Below are positions 1 through 9,304 of a stretch of DNA of 64,000 nt, in pieces. Both the position numbers and the translations under genes were made by a program. The stretch spans positions 248,001 to 312,000 of the forward strand of contig CAVXOL010000011.1 in assembly GCA_963763325.1 (NCBI GenBank). Reading direction: 5' to 3'. The first letter of the stretch is position 1; the number at the start of each line of letters is the position of its first letter. Below the pieces are notes generated by a model. That model made no database searches and was not told the origin of the DNA. It saw only the letters and a program-made list of their open reading frames with translations. This DNA is from JBBECJ01 sp963763325 (lineage in GTDB: Bacteria > Chloroflexota > Chloroflexia > Thermomicrobiales > CFX8).

Positions 1-1478
1 TCGCCGAACTGAGTGACGAGCGGGTGCAGATTATCGAAGCGCTCGGGTTCCGGTCAGTGATCGTCGTGCCACTCGAGGCGCGCGGCCACCGAATTGGCGC
101 ACTCTCACTGATGGTCGCCGACTCAGGACGACGATACAGCGACGCCGAACTGACGGTGGCACTCGAGCTTGCCCAACGCGCGGCGACAGCCGTCGACAAT
201 GCGCTGCTCTACCATGAAGCGCAGCACGCAGCCGCTCGGCTCCGTGCATTGGCGTTGGCATCACACGCATTTGCCGAAGCCAGCCTCGACCTTCAGGCGG
301 TGCTGGATGCTGTCGCGCGCTCGGCCGGGGAGTTGATCGGCGATCAGTGCATCCTGCGCCTGTTGTCTGACGATAGTGCCGAACTCCCCGCGGTTGCTGT
401 CTACCATCCCGACGCTGGCCGGCGAGCATATCTGGAAGAGTTCCTCGAGCGCGAGGTTCAACTTGCGACCGAAGGGCTGGTAGGCTCCGTCATCACGACC
501 GGGGAACCAGTTTTCCTGCCCAGCGTCTCGCAGGATCAATTGCGAACTTCGATCACGGCTGGACATCTCGAGGACGTTGAGCGAGTGCCGTTGCACAGCA
601 TCATCATCGTCCTCGTCCGGGTTCGTGAGCGGCCGATTGGGACGCTCGGACTCGGACGGGAACGTCCCGGCGAGCCGTACACGGACGAGGATCTGCTGCT
701 CCTTCAGGAGCTTGCCGATCGTGCCGGGCTAGCGATTGAGAACGCCCGCCTCTACAAAGAGGCACAGGACGCAATCCGGTCGCGTGAGCAGTTCCTGTCG
801 ATTGCCTCGCACGAGTTGAAGACACCGCTCACATCGGTCAAGGCGTCGGCGCAGTTGCTCGAGCGCCGCATGCGTCAGGACCCGATCGACCGGGAGCGTG
901 TCGAGCCGCTGGTTCGTCAGGTGCAATCGGAGGTCAACCGGCTCGAAAACCTCGTCCTCGATCTGCTTGATGCGACCCGGATCCAGCAGGGGCGGCTCGA
1001 ATTGCGTCGTGAGCCGGTCGACCTGGTCGATTTGGCGCGACAGGCGATCGAGCGCTTCGACACCGCCGCCCAACAGATGCCGAACCACGTGCTCGTCCTG
1101 CACGCCCCGCAGCCGGTCGAGGCGATGATCGATCCCGGACGCATCGACCAGGTCATCACGAACCTGGTCTCCAACGCACTGAAGTATTCGCCCGATGGTG
1201 GCGACATCGATGTCGTCGTCCGTCAGATCGATGGATTTGGTGAGATTGCCGTCACGGACCGAGGGATCGGTATCAGTGATGCGGAGCAGGCGACACTCTT
1301 CCAGCCGTTCGCGCGCGGTGATGCCGCCCGCCAGAGTATCGGCGGTACTGGCCTGGGCCTGTTCATCTCGGCTGAGATTGTCGGACGCCACGGCGGCACG
1401 ATCGAGGTCGATAGCGTCCCAGGTCGCGGCAGCACCTTCACTGTCCACCTGCCGCTAGCTCCACCGGTCGAGGGCTGA
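1..1478 (+). CDS. GAF-domain sensor histidine kinase, 5' partial
   Basis: The frame is open to the window edge (codons run from base 3), so the N terminus lies outside; the GTG at 24 is internal. It encodes a remnant of one GAF domain, a complete second GAF domain (about residues 75-245 counted from base 24), a HisKA dimerisation domain with the phospho-acceptor His at about residue 263 (motif SHELKTPLTS), and a HATPase_c domain with N box NLVSNALKYS, G1 box DRGIGIS and G2 box GGTGLGLF. No membrane segment is visible, so this part is cytoplasmic and probably senses a small ligand or redox state through GAF. No response regulator is adjacent on the visible side. Confidence 0.93.
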   Translation, partial: AELSDERVQIIEALGFRSVIVVPLEARGHRIGALSLMVADSGRRYSDAELTVALELAQRAATAVDNALLYHEAQHAAARLRALALASHAFAEASLDLQAVLDAVARSAGELIGDQCILRLLSDDSAELPAVAVYHPDAGRRAYLEEFLEREVQLATEGLVGSVITTGEPVFLPSVSQDQLRTSITAGHLEDVERVPLHSIIIVLVRVRERPIGTLGLGRERPGEPYTDEDLLLLQELADRAGLAIENARLYKEAQDAIRSREQFLSIASHELKTPLTSVKASAQLLERRMRQDPIDRERVEPLVRQVQSEVNRLENLVLDLLDATRIQQGRLELRREPVDLVDLARQAIERFDTAAQQMPNHVLVLHAPQPVEAMIDPGRIDQVITNLVSNALKYSPDGGDIDVVVRQIDGFGEIAVTDRGIGISDAEQATLFQPFARGDAARQSIGGTGLGLFISAEIVGRHGGTIEVDSVPGRGSTFTVHLPLAPPVEG

Positions 1479-1490
1479 CGCGACCTGGCG

Positions 1491-2063
1491 TCAGTCAATG
1501 GCCCGCTCGATTCGCCAGTAGATGCCATTCTCACGCTGCATGTATCGGTGATCGACCAGTTCGCGGCGCAGGGCGGATGCGTCGGGGTGGTGGCGCTTGA
1601 TGATCTCGTTGACCTCGCGCTCGTGGTAACGGGTATCGGGGTCGAACCGTTCGACCAGCCAGGCGAGGATAACGTGGCGCTTCTTCATGTTGGCCGGAAT
1701 CTCTTTCAGCTGCTCGCCGTCGAAGAAGCTGGCCAGCACCGTTCGTTCCCATTCGGGCGTGCCCGGCTCGTCAGCGGGTGAGGCGACGCGTTCGCGAGCC
1801 AGAAGCCGCTTGCGCTGATCCCGCAACGCCGCGACATCCAGCGACCAACTCGTCAGCGCGCCGCACTGGGTTGACTTGACGAGTCCGGCATCAGCCAGCG
1901 TCGCGAGATGCTTCGAGACGTCCCGCGGACGAAGCTGGAGCAGTGCAGCCAGTCCCTGTATGGTCGCCTCTCGACCGGCCAGGACACCGGCGACACGCAG
2001 CCGTTCCTCGTCCGAGAGTGCCGCGAAGAATCGTTGAAGTTCCTTCGTCGGATCGTCATTCAT
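1491..2063 (-). CDS. ArsR-type winged-helix regulator with DUF2087 domain
   Basis: A 190-residue protein. Residues about 10-75 form a winged-helix DNA-binding domain (LAGREATIQGLAALLQL, then RPRDVSKHLATLADAGLV), typical of ArsR-like repressors. Residues about 105-185 match the DUF2087 pattern (NMKKRHVILAWLVERF, YHEREVNEIIKRHH, ALRRELVDHRYMQRE). DUF2087 proteins are thought to be transcriptional regulators, often fused to such an HTH, with unknown ligand. No metal-binding Cys pair is visible in the HTH. It converges on the kinase gene with a 12-base gap and is divergent from the phosphatase at 2130, so it may control that gene. Confidence 0.85.
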   Translation of the reverse strand: MNDDPTKELQRFFAALSDEERLRVAGVLAGREATIQGLAALLQLRPRDVSKHLATLADAGLVKSTQCGALTSWSLDVAALRDQRKRLLARERVASPADEPGTPEWERTVLASFFDGEQLKEIPANMKKRHVILAWLVERFDPDTRYHEREVNEIIKRHHPDASALRRELVDHRYMQRENGIYWRIERAID

Positions 2064-2129
2064 CGCTCACCTCCTGGTGACAGGTTCGTGTACGCTGACT
2101 GGGTCGCCCGGAAGGAAGGGTCGCATTCG

Positions 2130-2690
2130 ATGGCAGCTGACAGGATCATTCTCGTCAAACACTCGATGCCGGTTATCGTACCTGATGCGCCGCCGCCCAC
2201 ATGGGTGCTGTCGGACGATGGTCGAGAGGCGTCATCTCGATTGGCGAGCGATCTCGCGCGGTATCAGCCGGTCGCCGTCGTCACCAGCGTTGAGCCGAAG
2301 ACGGTCGAAACAGGTGAAGTCATCGCCACCAGTCTCGGTATTCCAGCAACGACTGCTGTTGGCCTGCACGAGCACGAGCGCGATCGTGAACCATTCGAGG
2401 ACACTGAACGATTTCACACGCGTATGCGGCGATTCTTCTCCGAGCCAGACACAGTCGTGTATGGTACGGAAACTGCCGACGCGGCCCATGCTCGGTTCGA
2501 GCGCGCAATTCGGTCGGTCAGTGCCGCGCATCCACCGGGGACAATGATCATCGTATCCCACGGGACGGTAATGTCGCTGCTGGTCGCTCGGGCGAATGAG
2601 TTGGATCCGTTTCCATTCTGGGTGGGGCTTGATTTGCCCTCGTTCGTCGTGATCGATCGGACATCGTTTACGCTCGTGCCCTCGGATTGA
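2130..2690 (+). CDS. histidine phosphatase superfamily protein
   Basis: I chose the ATG at 2130 because GAAGGAAGGG lies 9 bases upstream; the open frame extends further 5' but without a signal. The 186-residue product starts MAADRIILVKHSMP, where KHS occupies the place of the usual RHG catalytic motif, and has the second conserved histidine in IIVSHGTVMSLL near the C terminus. The size and the two His motifs fit a phosphoglycerate-mutase-like/SixA-like phosphatase; the substrate cannot be told. The Arg of the first motif is replaced by Lys. It overlaps the convergent DUF4032 gene by 23 bases. Confidence 0.8.
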   Translation: MAADRIILVKHSMPVIVPDAPPPTWVLSDDGREASSRLASDLARYQPVAVVTSVEPKTVETGEVIATSLGIPATTAVGLHEHERDREPFEDTERFHTRMRRFFSEPDTVVYGTETADAAHARFERAIRSVSAAHPPGTMIIVSHGTVMSLLVARANELDPFPFWVGLDLPSFVVIDRTSFTLVPSD

Positions 2691-4041
2691 TGGCCGCCTG
2701 TTCGCTTGTGTCCTCGATGGCACCGACTGCTTCGTCCTCATCATTGTCAGACAGGACACGGACCTCGTCAGGGACGTGTCGCAGGACGTTGTTGATGTAT
2801 GAGCGTACCGCTCGGCCCAATCCAACGTCCTTGTCCTCGCTCTCCGACATGAACCAGCGGTGCTCAAGGATCTGATGGTAGACCTCGGCCGGCTGGAATT
2901 TGCCGCGTAGTTCTTCCGGGATAGCAGCGATGATTGGCTCGAAGATCTCGGAGAGCCAACGATAGGCGATGACTGATTCGGGGATCCGCCGGCCTTCCTT
3001 GCGCTCGGCTGCCTGTCGGAAGCTGTCGATGTCGTACAGCAGCCGGCGCGCCTGGTTCTCCTGGACATCGAGGCCAGTCAGACTGATCAGCCGCCGGCGG
3101 TGGTGGCCCGGCTCGACGACCTGGGTGTGCAGCCGCAGCCGGTAGCCTTCGCCGGAGGTGATCAGCTCCATCTCGTCGACATCGAACCCGAGGTCGTTGA
3201 GCCGTCGCAGGCGGGCGTCGATCTTGTAGCGCTCGTCAGGTCCAAAGACCTCTTCGTGGGTCAGCTCTGCCCAGAGGCTCTCGTAGCGGCGGCGCAGGCT
3301 GCCGGCGGTTTCGATCGGGTCGATCTCGTCCGGCAGGCCGTAGCCGGCCTGGACATCCATCAGCTCACCGGCCACGTTCTCCTCGGCGATGTCGATGTCG
3401 TAGCGACGCATCCGGTCGGAGAGGGTCGGGTGAATCTCGCCCGTCTCGGCATCGACCAGGTAGGCCTCCAGCTCGCCGGCGTCGCGGCGGAAAAGCGTGT
3501 TGGACAGCGAACAGTCGCCCCAGAAGAAGTTGGCCAGATGGAGCCGGACAAGCAACTCCGCCAGCGCGTCCAGCAGCCGCTCGCGCAGGTGCGGGATGCC
3601 GTGGCCGGTAAAGAGCGTCCGGTACGGTAACGAGAACTCCAGATGGCGGGTAATCAGGACACCTGCCAACTCGTCGTCACCCGTCGCGGTCGTCCCCGGA
3701 ACGGCGTCGCCGGACGAGCGGTTGGAGACGATCCCGATGACCGTGACGACCGGGATCTCTTCCTCGGCCAGCCTGCGCAGCAGACGGTACTCGCGTTCCG
3801 CGATCCGGTCCGGTAGCTCTTTGAGGGCGTAGAGGGTTCCATCGTAGTTGACGAAGCGCACGACGTGGCGGTGGATGCCGCGCGCGACCTCGACGATCCG
3901 TTCGGACTCCCACTCTTCCAGTGGCAAATGCCAGGGAAGGTCAAGGAAGTCTGGGTGTGGGGTTCGGGCAACCATCTGAAAACGCACTGGCCCGGTCACT
4001 CCTTCGGGTATCGTGACGCTGGTCGTCGATGTCCTGATCAC
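2668..4041 (-). CDS. DUF4032 protein with lipopolysaccharide-kinase-like fold
   Basis: A 457-residue cytoplasmic protein. The N-terminal half has features of the protein-kinase-like fold: LYALKELPD with a candidate ATP-binding Lys, EREYRLLRRLAEEEIPVV, a catalytic-loop-like FFWGDCSLSNTLF (D-x4-N) and LVDAETGE in the position of DFG. The second half (DDEIDPIETAGSLRRRYESL onward) matches the domain known as DUF4032, found with Kdo/WaaP-type kinase domains in Actinobacteria and Chloroflexota. The function is unknown. The C-terminal tail is acidic. The frame is intact. It converges on and overlaps the phosphatase gene. Confidence 0.8.
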   Translation of the reverse strand: MIRTSTTSVTIPEGVTGPVRFQMVARTPHPDFLDLPWHLPLEEWESERIVEVARGIHRHVVRFVNYDGTLYALKELPDRIAEREYRLLRRLAEEEIPVVTVIGIVSNRSSGDAVPGTTATGDDELAGVLITRHLEFSLPYRTLFTGHGIPHLRERLLDALAELLVRLHLANFFWGDCSLSNTLFRRDAGELEAYLVDAETGEIHPTLSDRMRRYDIDIAEENVAGELMDVQAGYGLPDEIDPIETAGSLRRRYESLWAELTHEEVFGPDERYKIDARLRRLNDLGFDVDEMELITSGEGYRLRLHTQVVEPGHHRRRLISLTGLDVQENQARRLLYDIDSFRQAAERKEGRRIPESVIAYRWLSEIFEPIIAAIPEELRGKFQPAEVYHQILEHRWFMSESEDKDVGLGRAVRSYINNVLRHVPDEVRVLSDNDEDEAVGAIEDTSEQAAINPRARA

Positions 4042-4126
4042 TCTCGCAAGATGGGTTCCGGCGCTTTCAACGGCATCAGCCCTGCGCTATTGCGAACAAG
4101 TAAACGATCCAGGGAAGGAGTCGACG

Positions 4127-4507
4127 ATGCCGCAAATCGAGGTCTGGGACCTCTGGTTCCCTGACGCCGCAGCACAAGGGCTACCGTTCGCGCGCGGCCG
4201 CCTCGACGCGACCGATACGCTGCTTGTCCACGCCGCACCAGAGAGGTTGCGCGTCGAAGTCCGCGACGATGACGGCAACCGGCTCGCCTTCGCCGATGGC
4301 CTGACCCGTACTGCCGATCGCCCGATCGCCCGTCTAACCCGGACCAGCAGCGGCATCTCGCGGGTCGATCTCTGGCCCGAATCCGAAGACATCGGCCGCC
4401 CCGTCATTCTTCCCGGCGGCGAAGTCGGCATCCTCACGTCCTGGTGGAACGCCGACGACGGCAGCGAATGGCGCTGGACGGTAGAGCTGTACAACGCGAG
4501 GGAATAG
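4127..4507 (+). CDS. hypothetical protein, 126 aa
   Basis: The ATG at 4127 is preceded by GGGAAGGAG at 6-base spacing, which decides the start over longer frames. The product is a soluble, mostly beta-predicted protein (MPQIEVWDLWFPDAAAQGLP; C terminus DGSEWRWTVELYNARE) without signal peptide or recognisable motif. I do not recognise the family; the pattern is that of a small conserved hypothetical. It is divergent from the DUF4032 gene, and a degraded transposase follows it. Confidence 0.55.
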   Translation: MPQIEVWDLWFPDAAAQGLPFARGRLDATDTLLVHAAPERLRVEVRDDDGNRLAFADGLTRTADRPIARLTRTSSGISRVDLWPESEDIGRPVILPGGEVGILTSWWNADDGSEWRWTVELYNARE

Positions 4508-4557
4508 GGAACAGGATCTGATCGGTTGGGACTGGAAATGGAATTGCAGATTAATAT

Positions 4558-4980
4558 GCGTGTGGTGCCGGTCTCGTCGAGGAAGACGAGATCTGCCACC
4601 GGCAGTGTCAGCGTCTCGCTCCACCAGGCAGCCCGGGCTGACTCATCGCGCTCGCGGGCTGCCACTGTCCTTTTTTTCGCGTCCAGCCGAGCCGGGTGAT
4701 CATGCGCGACATCGTCGCCGGGCTGAGCGTGACGTCACAGTGCGCCGCCCAGCGCTGGCAGTGGGCGCCAACGTGTCGGCTGGGTGGAGCCGCAGTTGCC
4801 GTTCCACGTCGCCGTGCTGGTCGGCGTGATGCCGCGCGGTCGCCCCGGGATCGCTCGCCGTCAGTCCCCGGCGCGTCCAGGCGCAGTAGCGTTGATCGTG
4901 CGCCGATCGACCCCGAACAGTTCGGCCACCTCGGCCTTCGGATGACCGGCCTGGACGGCGCGGACGATGCGTTCACGCAT
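4558..4980 (-). pseudogene. IS630-family transposase remnant
   Basis: Three frames on the minus strand carry successive parts of one IS630 transposase. From 4980 downward: an HTH (MRERIVRAVQAGHPKAEVAE, then LFGVDRRTINA), a frameshift near 4900, the segment ending TLSPATMSRMITRLGWTRKK, another frameshift, then ARERDESARAAWW and LVFLDETGTT. The last motif is the second Asp block of the DDE catalytic core. Homology stops there, so the catalytic C-terminal third is missing. It lies between two halves of a GGGAACAGG-type inverted repeat (about 4499-4516 and 5042-5077). No terminal inverted repeats of the IS could be fixed. Confidence 0.75.
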
Positions 4981-5025
4981 TCAAGATGTAGGAGATGATA
5001 GAATTTTGAGAAAAGAAAAAAAGCT

Positions 5026-5619
5026 CTAGTCGGACAAACTCCTATCACCTGTTCCCTGTCCCCTGTCCCCTCGCATCGTCTCCCATTCACGCCGCAGCAA
5101 CCCGTACAGCAGCATATCGTGGCGTTGTCCGTCGCGTTCGAGGAACTCGCGGTGGGTGCCTTCGTGGACGAAGCCGATTCGTTCATAGAGCTTGATTGCG
5201 CGGGTGTTGTATGCAAAGACGGTGAGCGCCACCCGATGAAGATTGATCTCGTGAAAGGCGAAGCGCAGGCCCAGCTCCAGCGCTTCCTGACCATAGCCCT
5301 GGCCGCGCTGTGCCGGATCGAGGATGACGATGCTGAAGAACGTCGTCCGGTGGGGCCATGAGATGCCGTCGAACTCGATCTGGCCGAGCAGCGCCTCGTC
5401 GTCGAGGCGGCGAATTGCAAGCTGAAACGCGTCGTCCCGTGACTGGTGGTCTTCGATGCCTTTGGCGATCTGCGCCTCGGTGCGCGGGATGGCCGGTACC
5501 GAGTCGTAGAGCCGCATGAACGCGCCCTCGTCCCACCAGCGAGCGAGGCTGGCTGCATCATCAGCCCGCATTGCCGTTAGCCGGACGCGGTCTCCACGCA
5601 GGATGTCGGTGATCTCCAT
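5026..5619 (-). CDS. GNAT family N-acetyltransferase (RimJ/RimL type)
   Basis: A 197-residue protein starting with ATG behind AAGGAGCAACAAG. It has the GNAT acetyl-CoA-binding signature RGQGYGQEALELGLRFAF, followed by NLHRVALTVFAYNTRAIKLY and YERIGFVHEGTHRE, the classic end of RimJ/RimL-like acetyltransferases that modify N-terminal or amino groups of proteins or small molecules. The C-terminal 15 residues (RGDRGQGTGDRSLSD) are encoded by the GGGACAGGGGACAGGG repeat that follows, so the true ancestral C terminus was probably shorter. It ends 12 bases after the start region of the glycosidase upstream and may be co-transcribed with it. Confidence 0.88.
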   Translation of the reverse strand: MEITDILRGDRVRLTAMRADDAASLARWWDEGAFMRLYDSVPAIPRTEAQIAKGIEDHQSRDDAFQLAIRRLDDEALLGQIEFDGISWPHRTTFFSIVILDPAQRGQGYGQEALELGLRFAFHEINLHRVALTVFAYNTRAIKLYERIGFVHEGTHREFLERDGQRHDMLLYGLLRREWETMRGDRGQGTGDRSLSD

Positions 5620-5630
5620 CTTGTTGCTCC

Positions 5631-7043
5631 TTAACCAGTTTCCGCGCCATATCCGGCAAGCATTGCATAGATCCGAGCGGCGGAGGACTGGTCGAGGAGC
5701 CGGGTTGGGCTGCTGGTCAGGACAAGGTTGGTGGTGGGGTTACGCTGGGTGAGCCAGATTCGATCCGAGTAGTTGACCAGCATGTCGATATACGCTTGAT
5801 CGGGGCGGATATCGTTCAGCAACAACAGATCTTTGAAGAAGAGCGCGTTGAACGAGGTTGGCTGTGCCAGCAGCCCATCGAGGTTCCATCGCGCGATGGC
5901 TGCCTGTCCGATTGCTTCGGCGCGGTCGAGGTAGCGCTCATTTCCGGTTGCGCGATACAGCAGCAGGCTCGCTCCGAGCATCGGTCCCTGGTTGTAGGTG
6001 TAGACGGACTGGTCGATCGAGCCATCCTCGCCGACATGGTCCCAGTACAGACCGTCCGAGCCGCGCAGATTGGTATCGACCCAGTCGTACATCGTCTTCG
6101 ACCAGGTCATCAGGTAACGCTTGCGGGCGGGGTCGTCTTCCTGCTCGGCCAGCAGCAGGCCAAGCTTCGCGGCCGGAGCGGTGCTGACCGTGTTGCGGTC
6201 CTTGCTCCACCACGCTTCGACCCAGAGAACCCCGCCAGGGTTCGGACTCGCTTCACCGGGGTCCCAGCCTGAGACGAGGTAGTCGAAGATCTGTCCCGCC
6301 CGTTCGCGCGCCAACTCGTAGCCGGTTAGCTCATACGCGTGAAGCAACTCCAGACCGATCCAGGCGTTGTCGTCGTAGAAGCGGTCGTTCGCGTGTCCCC
6401 ACGGCGGCGGGATGTATGACGAGTAGGCCGGCGGCTGGCGCTCGTCGTCGAAGTAGAACTCGACCGAGCCGAGGATCGAGAGAACATCGAACAGGTACTG
6501 CGGGTCGGCGTCCGGCAGCGCCGCCATCTCGTTTGAGACACCGAGTGTCTGCGAGAGCGGCCAGAGGTAGGAGTACGGGTACGCATGTTCGTGTGGCGCT
6601 GTTTCGCGGAACAACCGGTCGTCCTCCAGGTAGAAGTGTTCCCAGATTGCAGCGTACATCACACTGGCGCGACCGCTGGCACGCTGGCGGACAGCATCGC
6701 TCAGCATCTCTGGTACGACTTCCGTCGTGGCTGTTGGGCTGTCCGGAATCGTCGTCGATGTTGGCAAGATCGGCTCTGGCGTACTAGTCGGAGCTTCGAT
6801 GTCGAGCAGACCGCGTTCTGGGGTTGGAAGTGGTGCAGTAGTTGGAAGTGGCGTTGTAGTTGGAAATTGCAGCGCGGCGGTTGGCAGCGGCACGTCTGCA
6901 CGGCTGCGATACAGGGATGAGTCGTCGTTGTCGCGCGTCGGCCCGGACGGCAATCCGGCCAGCGCAACAACCAGCACGAGCACTGGCAGCAGCCAGCGCC
7001 CGTGACGTATGCCCCCACGATTTCCGCGCCACAGACGTTGCAT
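5631..7043 (-). CDS. secreted or membrane-anchored GH76-like glycoside hydrolase
   Basis: The ATG at 7043 gives MQRLWRGNRGG before a hydrophobic stretch (WLLPVLVLVVALAGLPSG); another start at 7079 is possible and neither has a strong ribosome site. After this signal-anchor comes a Pro/Thr-rich linker of about 80 residues, then an alpha/alpha-barrel domain resembling GH76: YDDNAWIGLELLHAYELTG with the paired catalytic Asp, WVEAWWSKDRNTVSTAP, YWDHVGEDGSIDQSVYTYNQ. GH76 enzymes cleave alpha-1,6-mannan; here the substrate is unproven and could be an exopolysaccharide. About 470 residues. The gene is co-directional with the acetyltransferase and M20 genes. Confidence 0.78.
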   Translation of the reverse strand: MQRLWRGNRGGIRHGRWLLPVLVLVVALAGLPSGPTRDNDDSSLYRSRADVPLPTAALQFPTTTPLPTTAPLPTPERGLLDIEAPTSTPEPILPTSTTIPDSPTATTEVVPEMLSDAVRQRASGRASVMYAAIWEHFYLEDDRLFRETAPHEHAYPYSYLWPLSQTLGVSNEMAALPDADPQYLFDVLSILGSVEFYFDDERQPPAYSSYIPPPWGHANDRFYDDNAWIGLELLHAYELTGYELARERAGQIFDYLVSGWDPGEASPNPGGVLWVEAWWSKDRNTVSTAPAAKLGLLLAEQEDDPARKRYLMTWSKTMYDWVDTNLRGSDGLYWDHVGEDGSIDQSVYTYNQGPMLGASLLLYRATGNERYLDRAEAIGQAAIARWNLDGLLAQPTSFNALFFKDLLLLNDIRPDQAYIDMLVNYSDRIWLTQRNPTTNLVLTSSPTRLLDQSSAARIYAMLAGYGAETG

Positions 7044-7083
7044 ACGGCAATATATCGCACAATCACCGCGCGATCGCAAGTAC

Positions 7084-7135
7084 TACTGATCGAGCGGATA
7101 TCACGGACGTGATCGCGATAGCACCGCGATCAGTA
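7084..7135. repeat. short inverted repeat between two minus-strand genes
   Basis: TACTGATCG at 7084-7092 is matched by CGATCAGTA at 7127-7135, with a second small hairpin (ATCGCGATAGCACCGCGAT) inside. It overlaps the last codons of the M20 hydrolase. No T run follows, so a rho-independent terminator is possible but weak. Confidence 0.35.
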
Positions 7136-8380
7136 GGCGAGCATGTGCAGTGCCGCTGCCAGCACCTGGATGCCTGCAACAGCATGTTCGATCGACGTGT
7201 ACTCGGCTGGTGTGTGGCTGCGTCCGTCGCGACTCTGGACGAAGAGCATCGCCACCCTGGCGACCTTTGACATCCGCTGTGTGTCGTGTAACGCGCCGCT
7301 TGGCATCGTCAGCGCCGGGATTCCCTGCTCGCGGGCGGCGGCCTCCAGCGTCGCGACGACCTGCGGGTCGCAGACGCACGGATTGAGCGGCGGCCGGCTC
7401 GACCATGACACTTCGACACCGTGTTTTGCAGCAATCTCTGTCACCGACCGCTCGTGGGCCTCGCGCAACGCGGTCAATTGTTCCGGGTCGTTGTGGCGGC
7501 AATCGATCGAGAACGTCACCTTGTCCGGGATGATCGCAGAGCCATTCGGTTCAACATCGAGGTGGCCGACGGTTGAGACGGCTGGCCGGCCCATTTCAAG
7601 TGCGTTGCGGTTGACGGCCAGCACCATCTCGGCGGCTGCGACAAGCGGGTCATTGCGCATGTCCATCGGCCGCGCACCGGCGTGGTTGGCGACGCCCTGG
7701 ACAGTCACCATGAAACCGTGTGTCCCATTGATAATGTTGACGACACCAACCGGAAGACCCTTCTGCTCCAGGATCGGCCCCTGCTCGACGTGCAGTTCGA
7801 TGAAGACATCGAGGTCGTCTCGTTGTGCCTCCGGAATCCGCTCCGGCGGGTAGCCAAGCCGTTGCATGACCTGACCGATCGACTTGCCGATGTGATCGCC
7901 ACTGTTGCCCATGATCCGGTCCCACTCACCGTCGGGAATGTCACTGGTGATCGCTCGTGACCCCCAGAAGCGGGCACCGGAGAACGCGCTACCCTCCTCC
8001 TCACAGAATGAGATCATCTCGAGTGGTCGCTTTGGCTGTCCGTAGGTCGCGACCAGCGTTTCGATCGCCGTCAGCGCCGCGATGACCCCCAGCGCACCGT
8101 CGTAGCGACCGCCCGGCAGCTGTGAGTCGATGTGCGACCCCGACATAATCACCTTGCCGCCCTCGCTGCCGTCGACGCGGCCTATCAGATCTCCGACCGC
8201 GTCGTAGCGCGTGACCATCCCGGCTTCCTGCGCCCAGCGTTCGACCAGTGCCTGGGCCTCGATCCACTCCGGTGTGTAGGTTGGACGGCAGACGCCCGTC
8301 TCGTGGCAGGCTCCGATCTTCGCCAGCGTCATGATCCGATCCTCGACAACTGCCGGGTCGATCCGTATCTGCTCTGCCAT
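7130..8380 (-). CDS. M20-family amidohydrolase (N-carbamoyl-L-amino acid hydrolase / allantoate amidohydrolase type)
   Basis: I chose the ATG near 8380 because GGGAAGGAAACGCTGG stands in front of it. The 416-residue protein has the binuclear-metal ligands of the carbamoylase branch of M20: SGSHIDSQLPGGRYDGALG (HxD and D), FCEEEGSAF (Glu pair), ELHVEQGPILE, and MPSGALHDTQRM near the C terminus. Such enzymes hydrolyse N-carbamoyl amino acids or allantoate in pyrimidine or purine catabolism, in the cytoplasm. Sequence alone does not separate these activities. No hydantoinase gene is adjacent. Confidence 0.9.
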   Translation of the reverse strand: MAEQIRIDPAVVEDRIMTLAKIGACHETGVCRPTYTPEWIEAQALVERWAQEAGMVTRYDAVGDLIGRVDGSEGGKVIMSGSHIDSQLPGGRYDGALGVIAALTAIETLVATYGQPKRPLEMISFCEEEGSAFSGARFWGSRAITSDIPDGEWDRIMGNSGDHIGKSIGQVMQRLGYPPERIPEAQRDDLDVFIELHVEQGPILEQKGLPVGVVNIINGTHGFMVTVQGVANHAGARPMDMRNDPLVAAAEMVLAVNRNALEMGRPAVSTVGHLDVEPNGSAIIPDKVTFSIDCRHNDPEQLTALREAHERSVTEIAAKHGVEVSWSSRPPLNPCVCDPQVVATLEAAAREQGIPALTMPSGALHDTQRMSKVARVAMLFVQSRDGRSHTPAEYTSIEHAVAGIQVLAAALHMLAY

Positions 8381-8460
8381 CCAGCGTTTCCTTCCCTTCG
8401 TCACCTGTTATCCCAACGACGATAATAACGCCTGTCGGACGTGAAGGGAGTAATCCAGCG

Positions 8461-9304
8461 ATGTCGTCGGCATATCCTGACCTCTTCAAAGGCACAGCAC
8501 CATATTACGCTCGCTTTCGGCCCGGCTATCCTGACGCGATGATCGAACGCATCGTTGCGGGCTTCGGCCTCGACGGCACTGGCAGGCTGCTCGATCTGGG
8601 CTGCGGTACTGGTCAACTGCTGATTCCGCTTGCGCCGCATGTTGGGACGGCGATCGGGATGGACCCCGAGCCGGAGATGCTGGCTGAAGCGGCGCGAGTA
8701 GCCGAGCAGTCGGGTATCACCAATGCTGTCTGGATCGAGGGCGGCTCGCTGGACCTCGAGCGGCTCCGTGAACAGATCGAACCGCTCCGCCTCACGACGA
8801 TCGGGCGCGCCTTTCACTGGATGGATGGTGATGCGACGTTGCGCGCGCTTGGCTCGTTGACGGTGAGTGGCGGGGGCGTCGTCCAGTGTGGCGAACCCTG
8901 CGAAATCTGGACCGGCCAGCGCGACTGGCAGATTGCCGTCCGCGAGGTCATTCAGCGCTGGCTCGGAGCAGAGCGCCGCGCCGGAAGCGGGACCTATGCC
9001 GCCGCCTCGGATCGGGTGCCACAGAGTGAGGGTGATCTGCTGGCCCGCTCGCCGTTCTCTCGCGTCGAGTTCGACCGCATCGCCTATACCCGCCAACTGG
9101 ACGTCGAGGGTGTCGTTGGCTACCTCTACTCGATGTCCTTCGCCTCGCCCCCGGTCCTTGGCCATCGTCGCGCCGGATTCGAGCGTGATCTGCGTGAGAG
9201 CCTGGAGGCCATCTGCGTCAAATGGACTCTTTGAGGAAGACCTCGTGCTCGACGTGTATCTTCGCCTGGAAAGCGTGACACCCCTTGCACCTCACGTAAC
9301 GTGA
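8461..9304 (+). CDS. class I SAM-dependent methyltransferase, frameshifted near its 3' end
   Basis: The ATG at 8461 follows GAAGGGAGTAATCCAGCG. Motif I is LLDLGCGTGQLL (about residues 42-53), followed by AIGMDPEPEMLAEAAR. The first frame ends at 9234 with VKWTL, but the +1 frame continues with SNGLFEEDLVLDVYLRLES, which fits the C terminus of this methyltransferase group, so a single extra base near 9208-9215 is likely. The methyl acceptor is unknown. It is divergent from the M20 hydrolase (80-base gap); its restored 3' end runs into the MerR promoter. Confidence 0.75.

Noticed and set aside
2232..3068. A 278-codon minus-strand frame across the phosphatase and DUF4032 genes
   Set aside because: It overlaps two well-supported genes and has a Ser/Arg-rich, motif-free translation.
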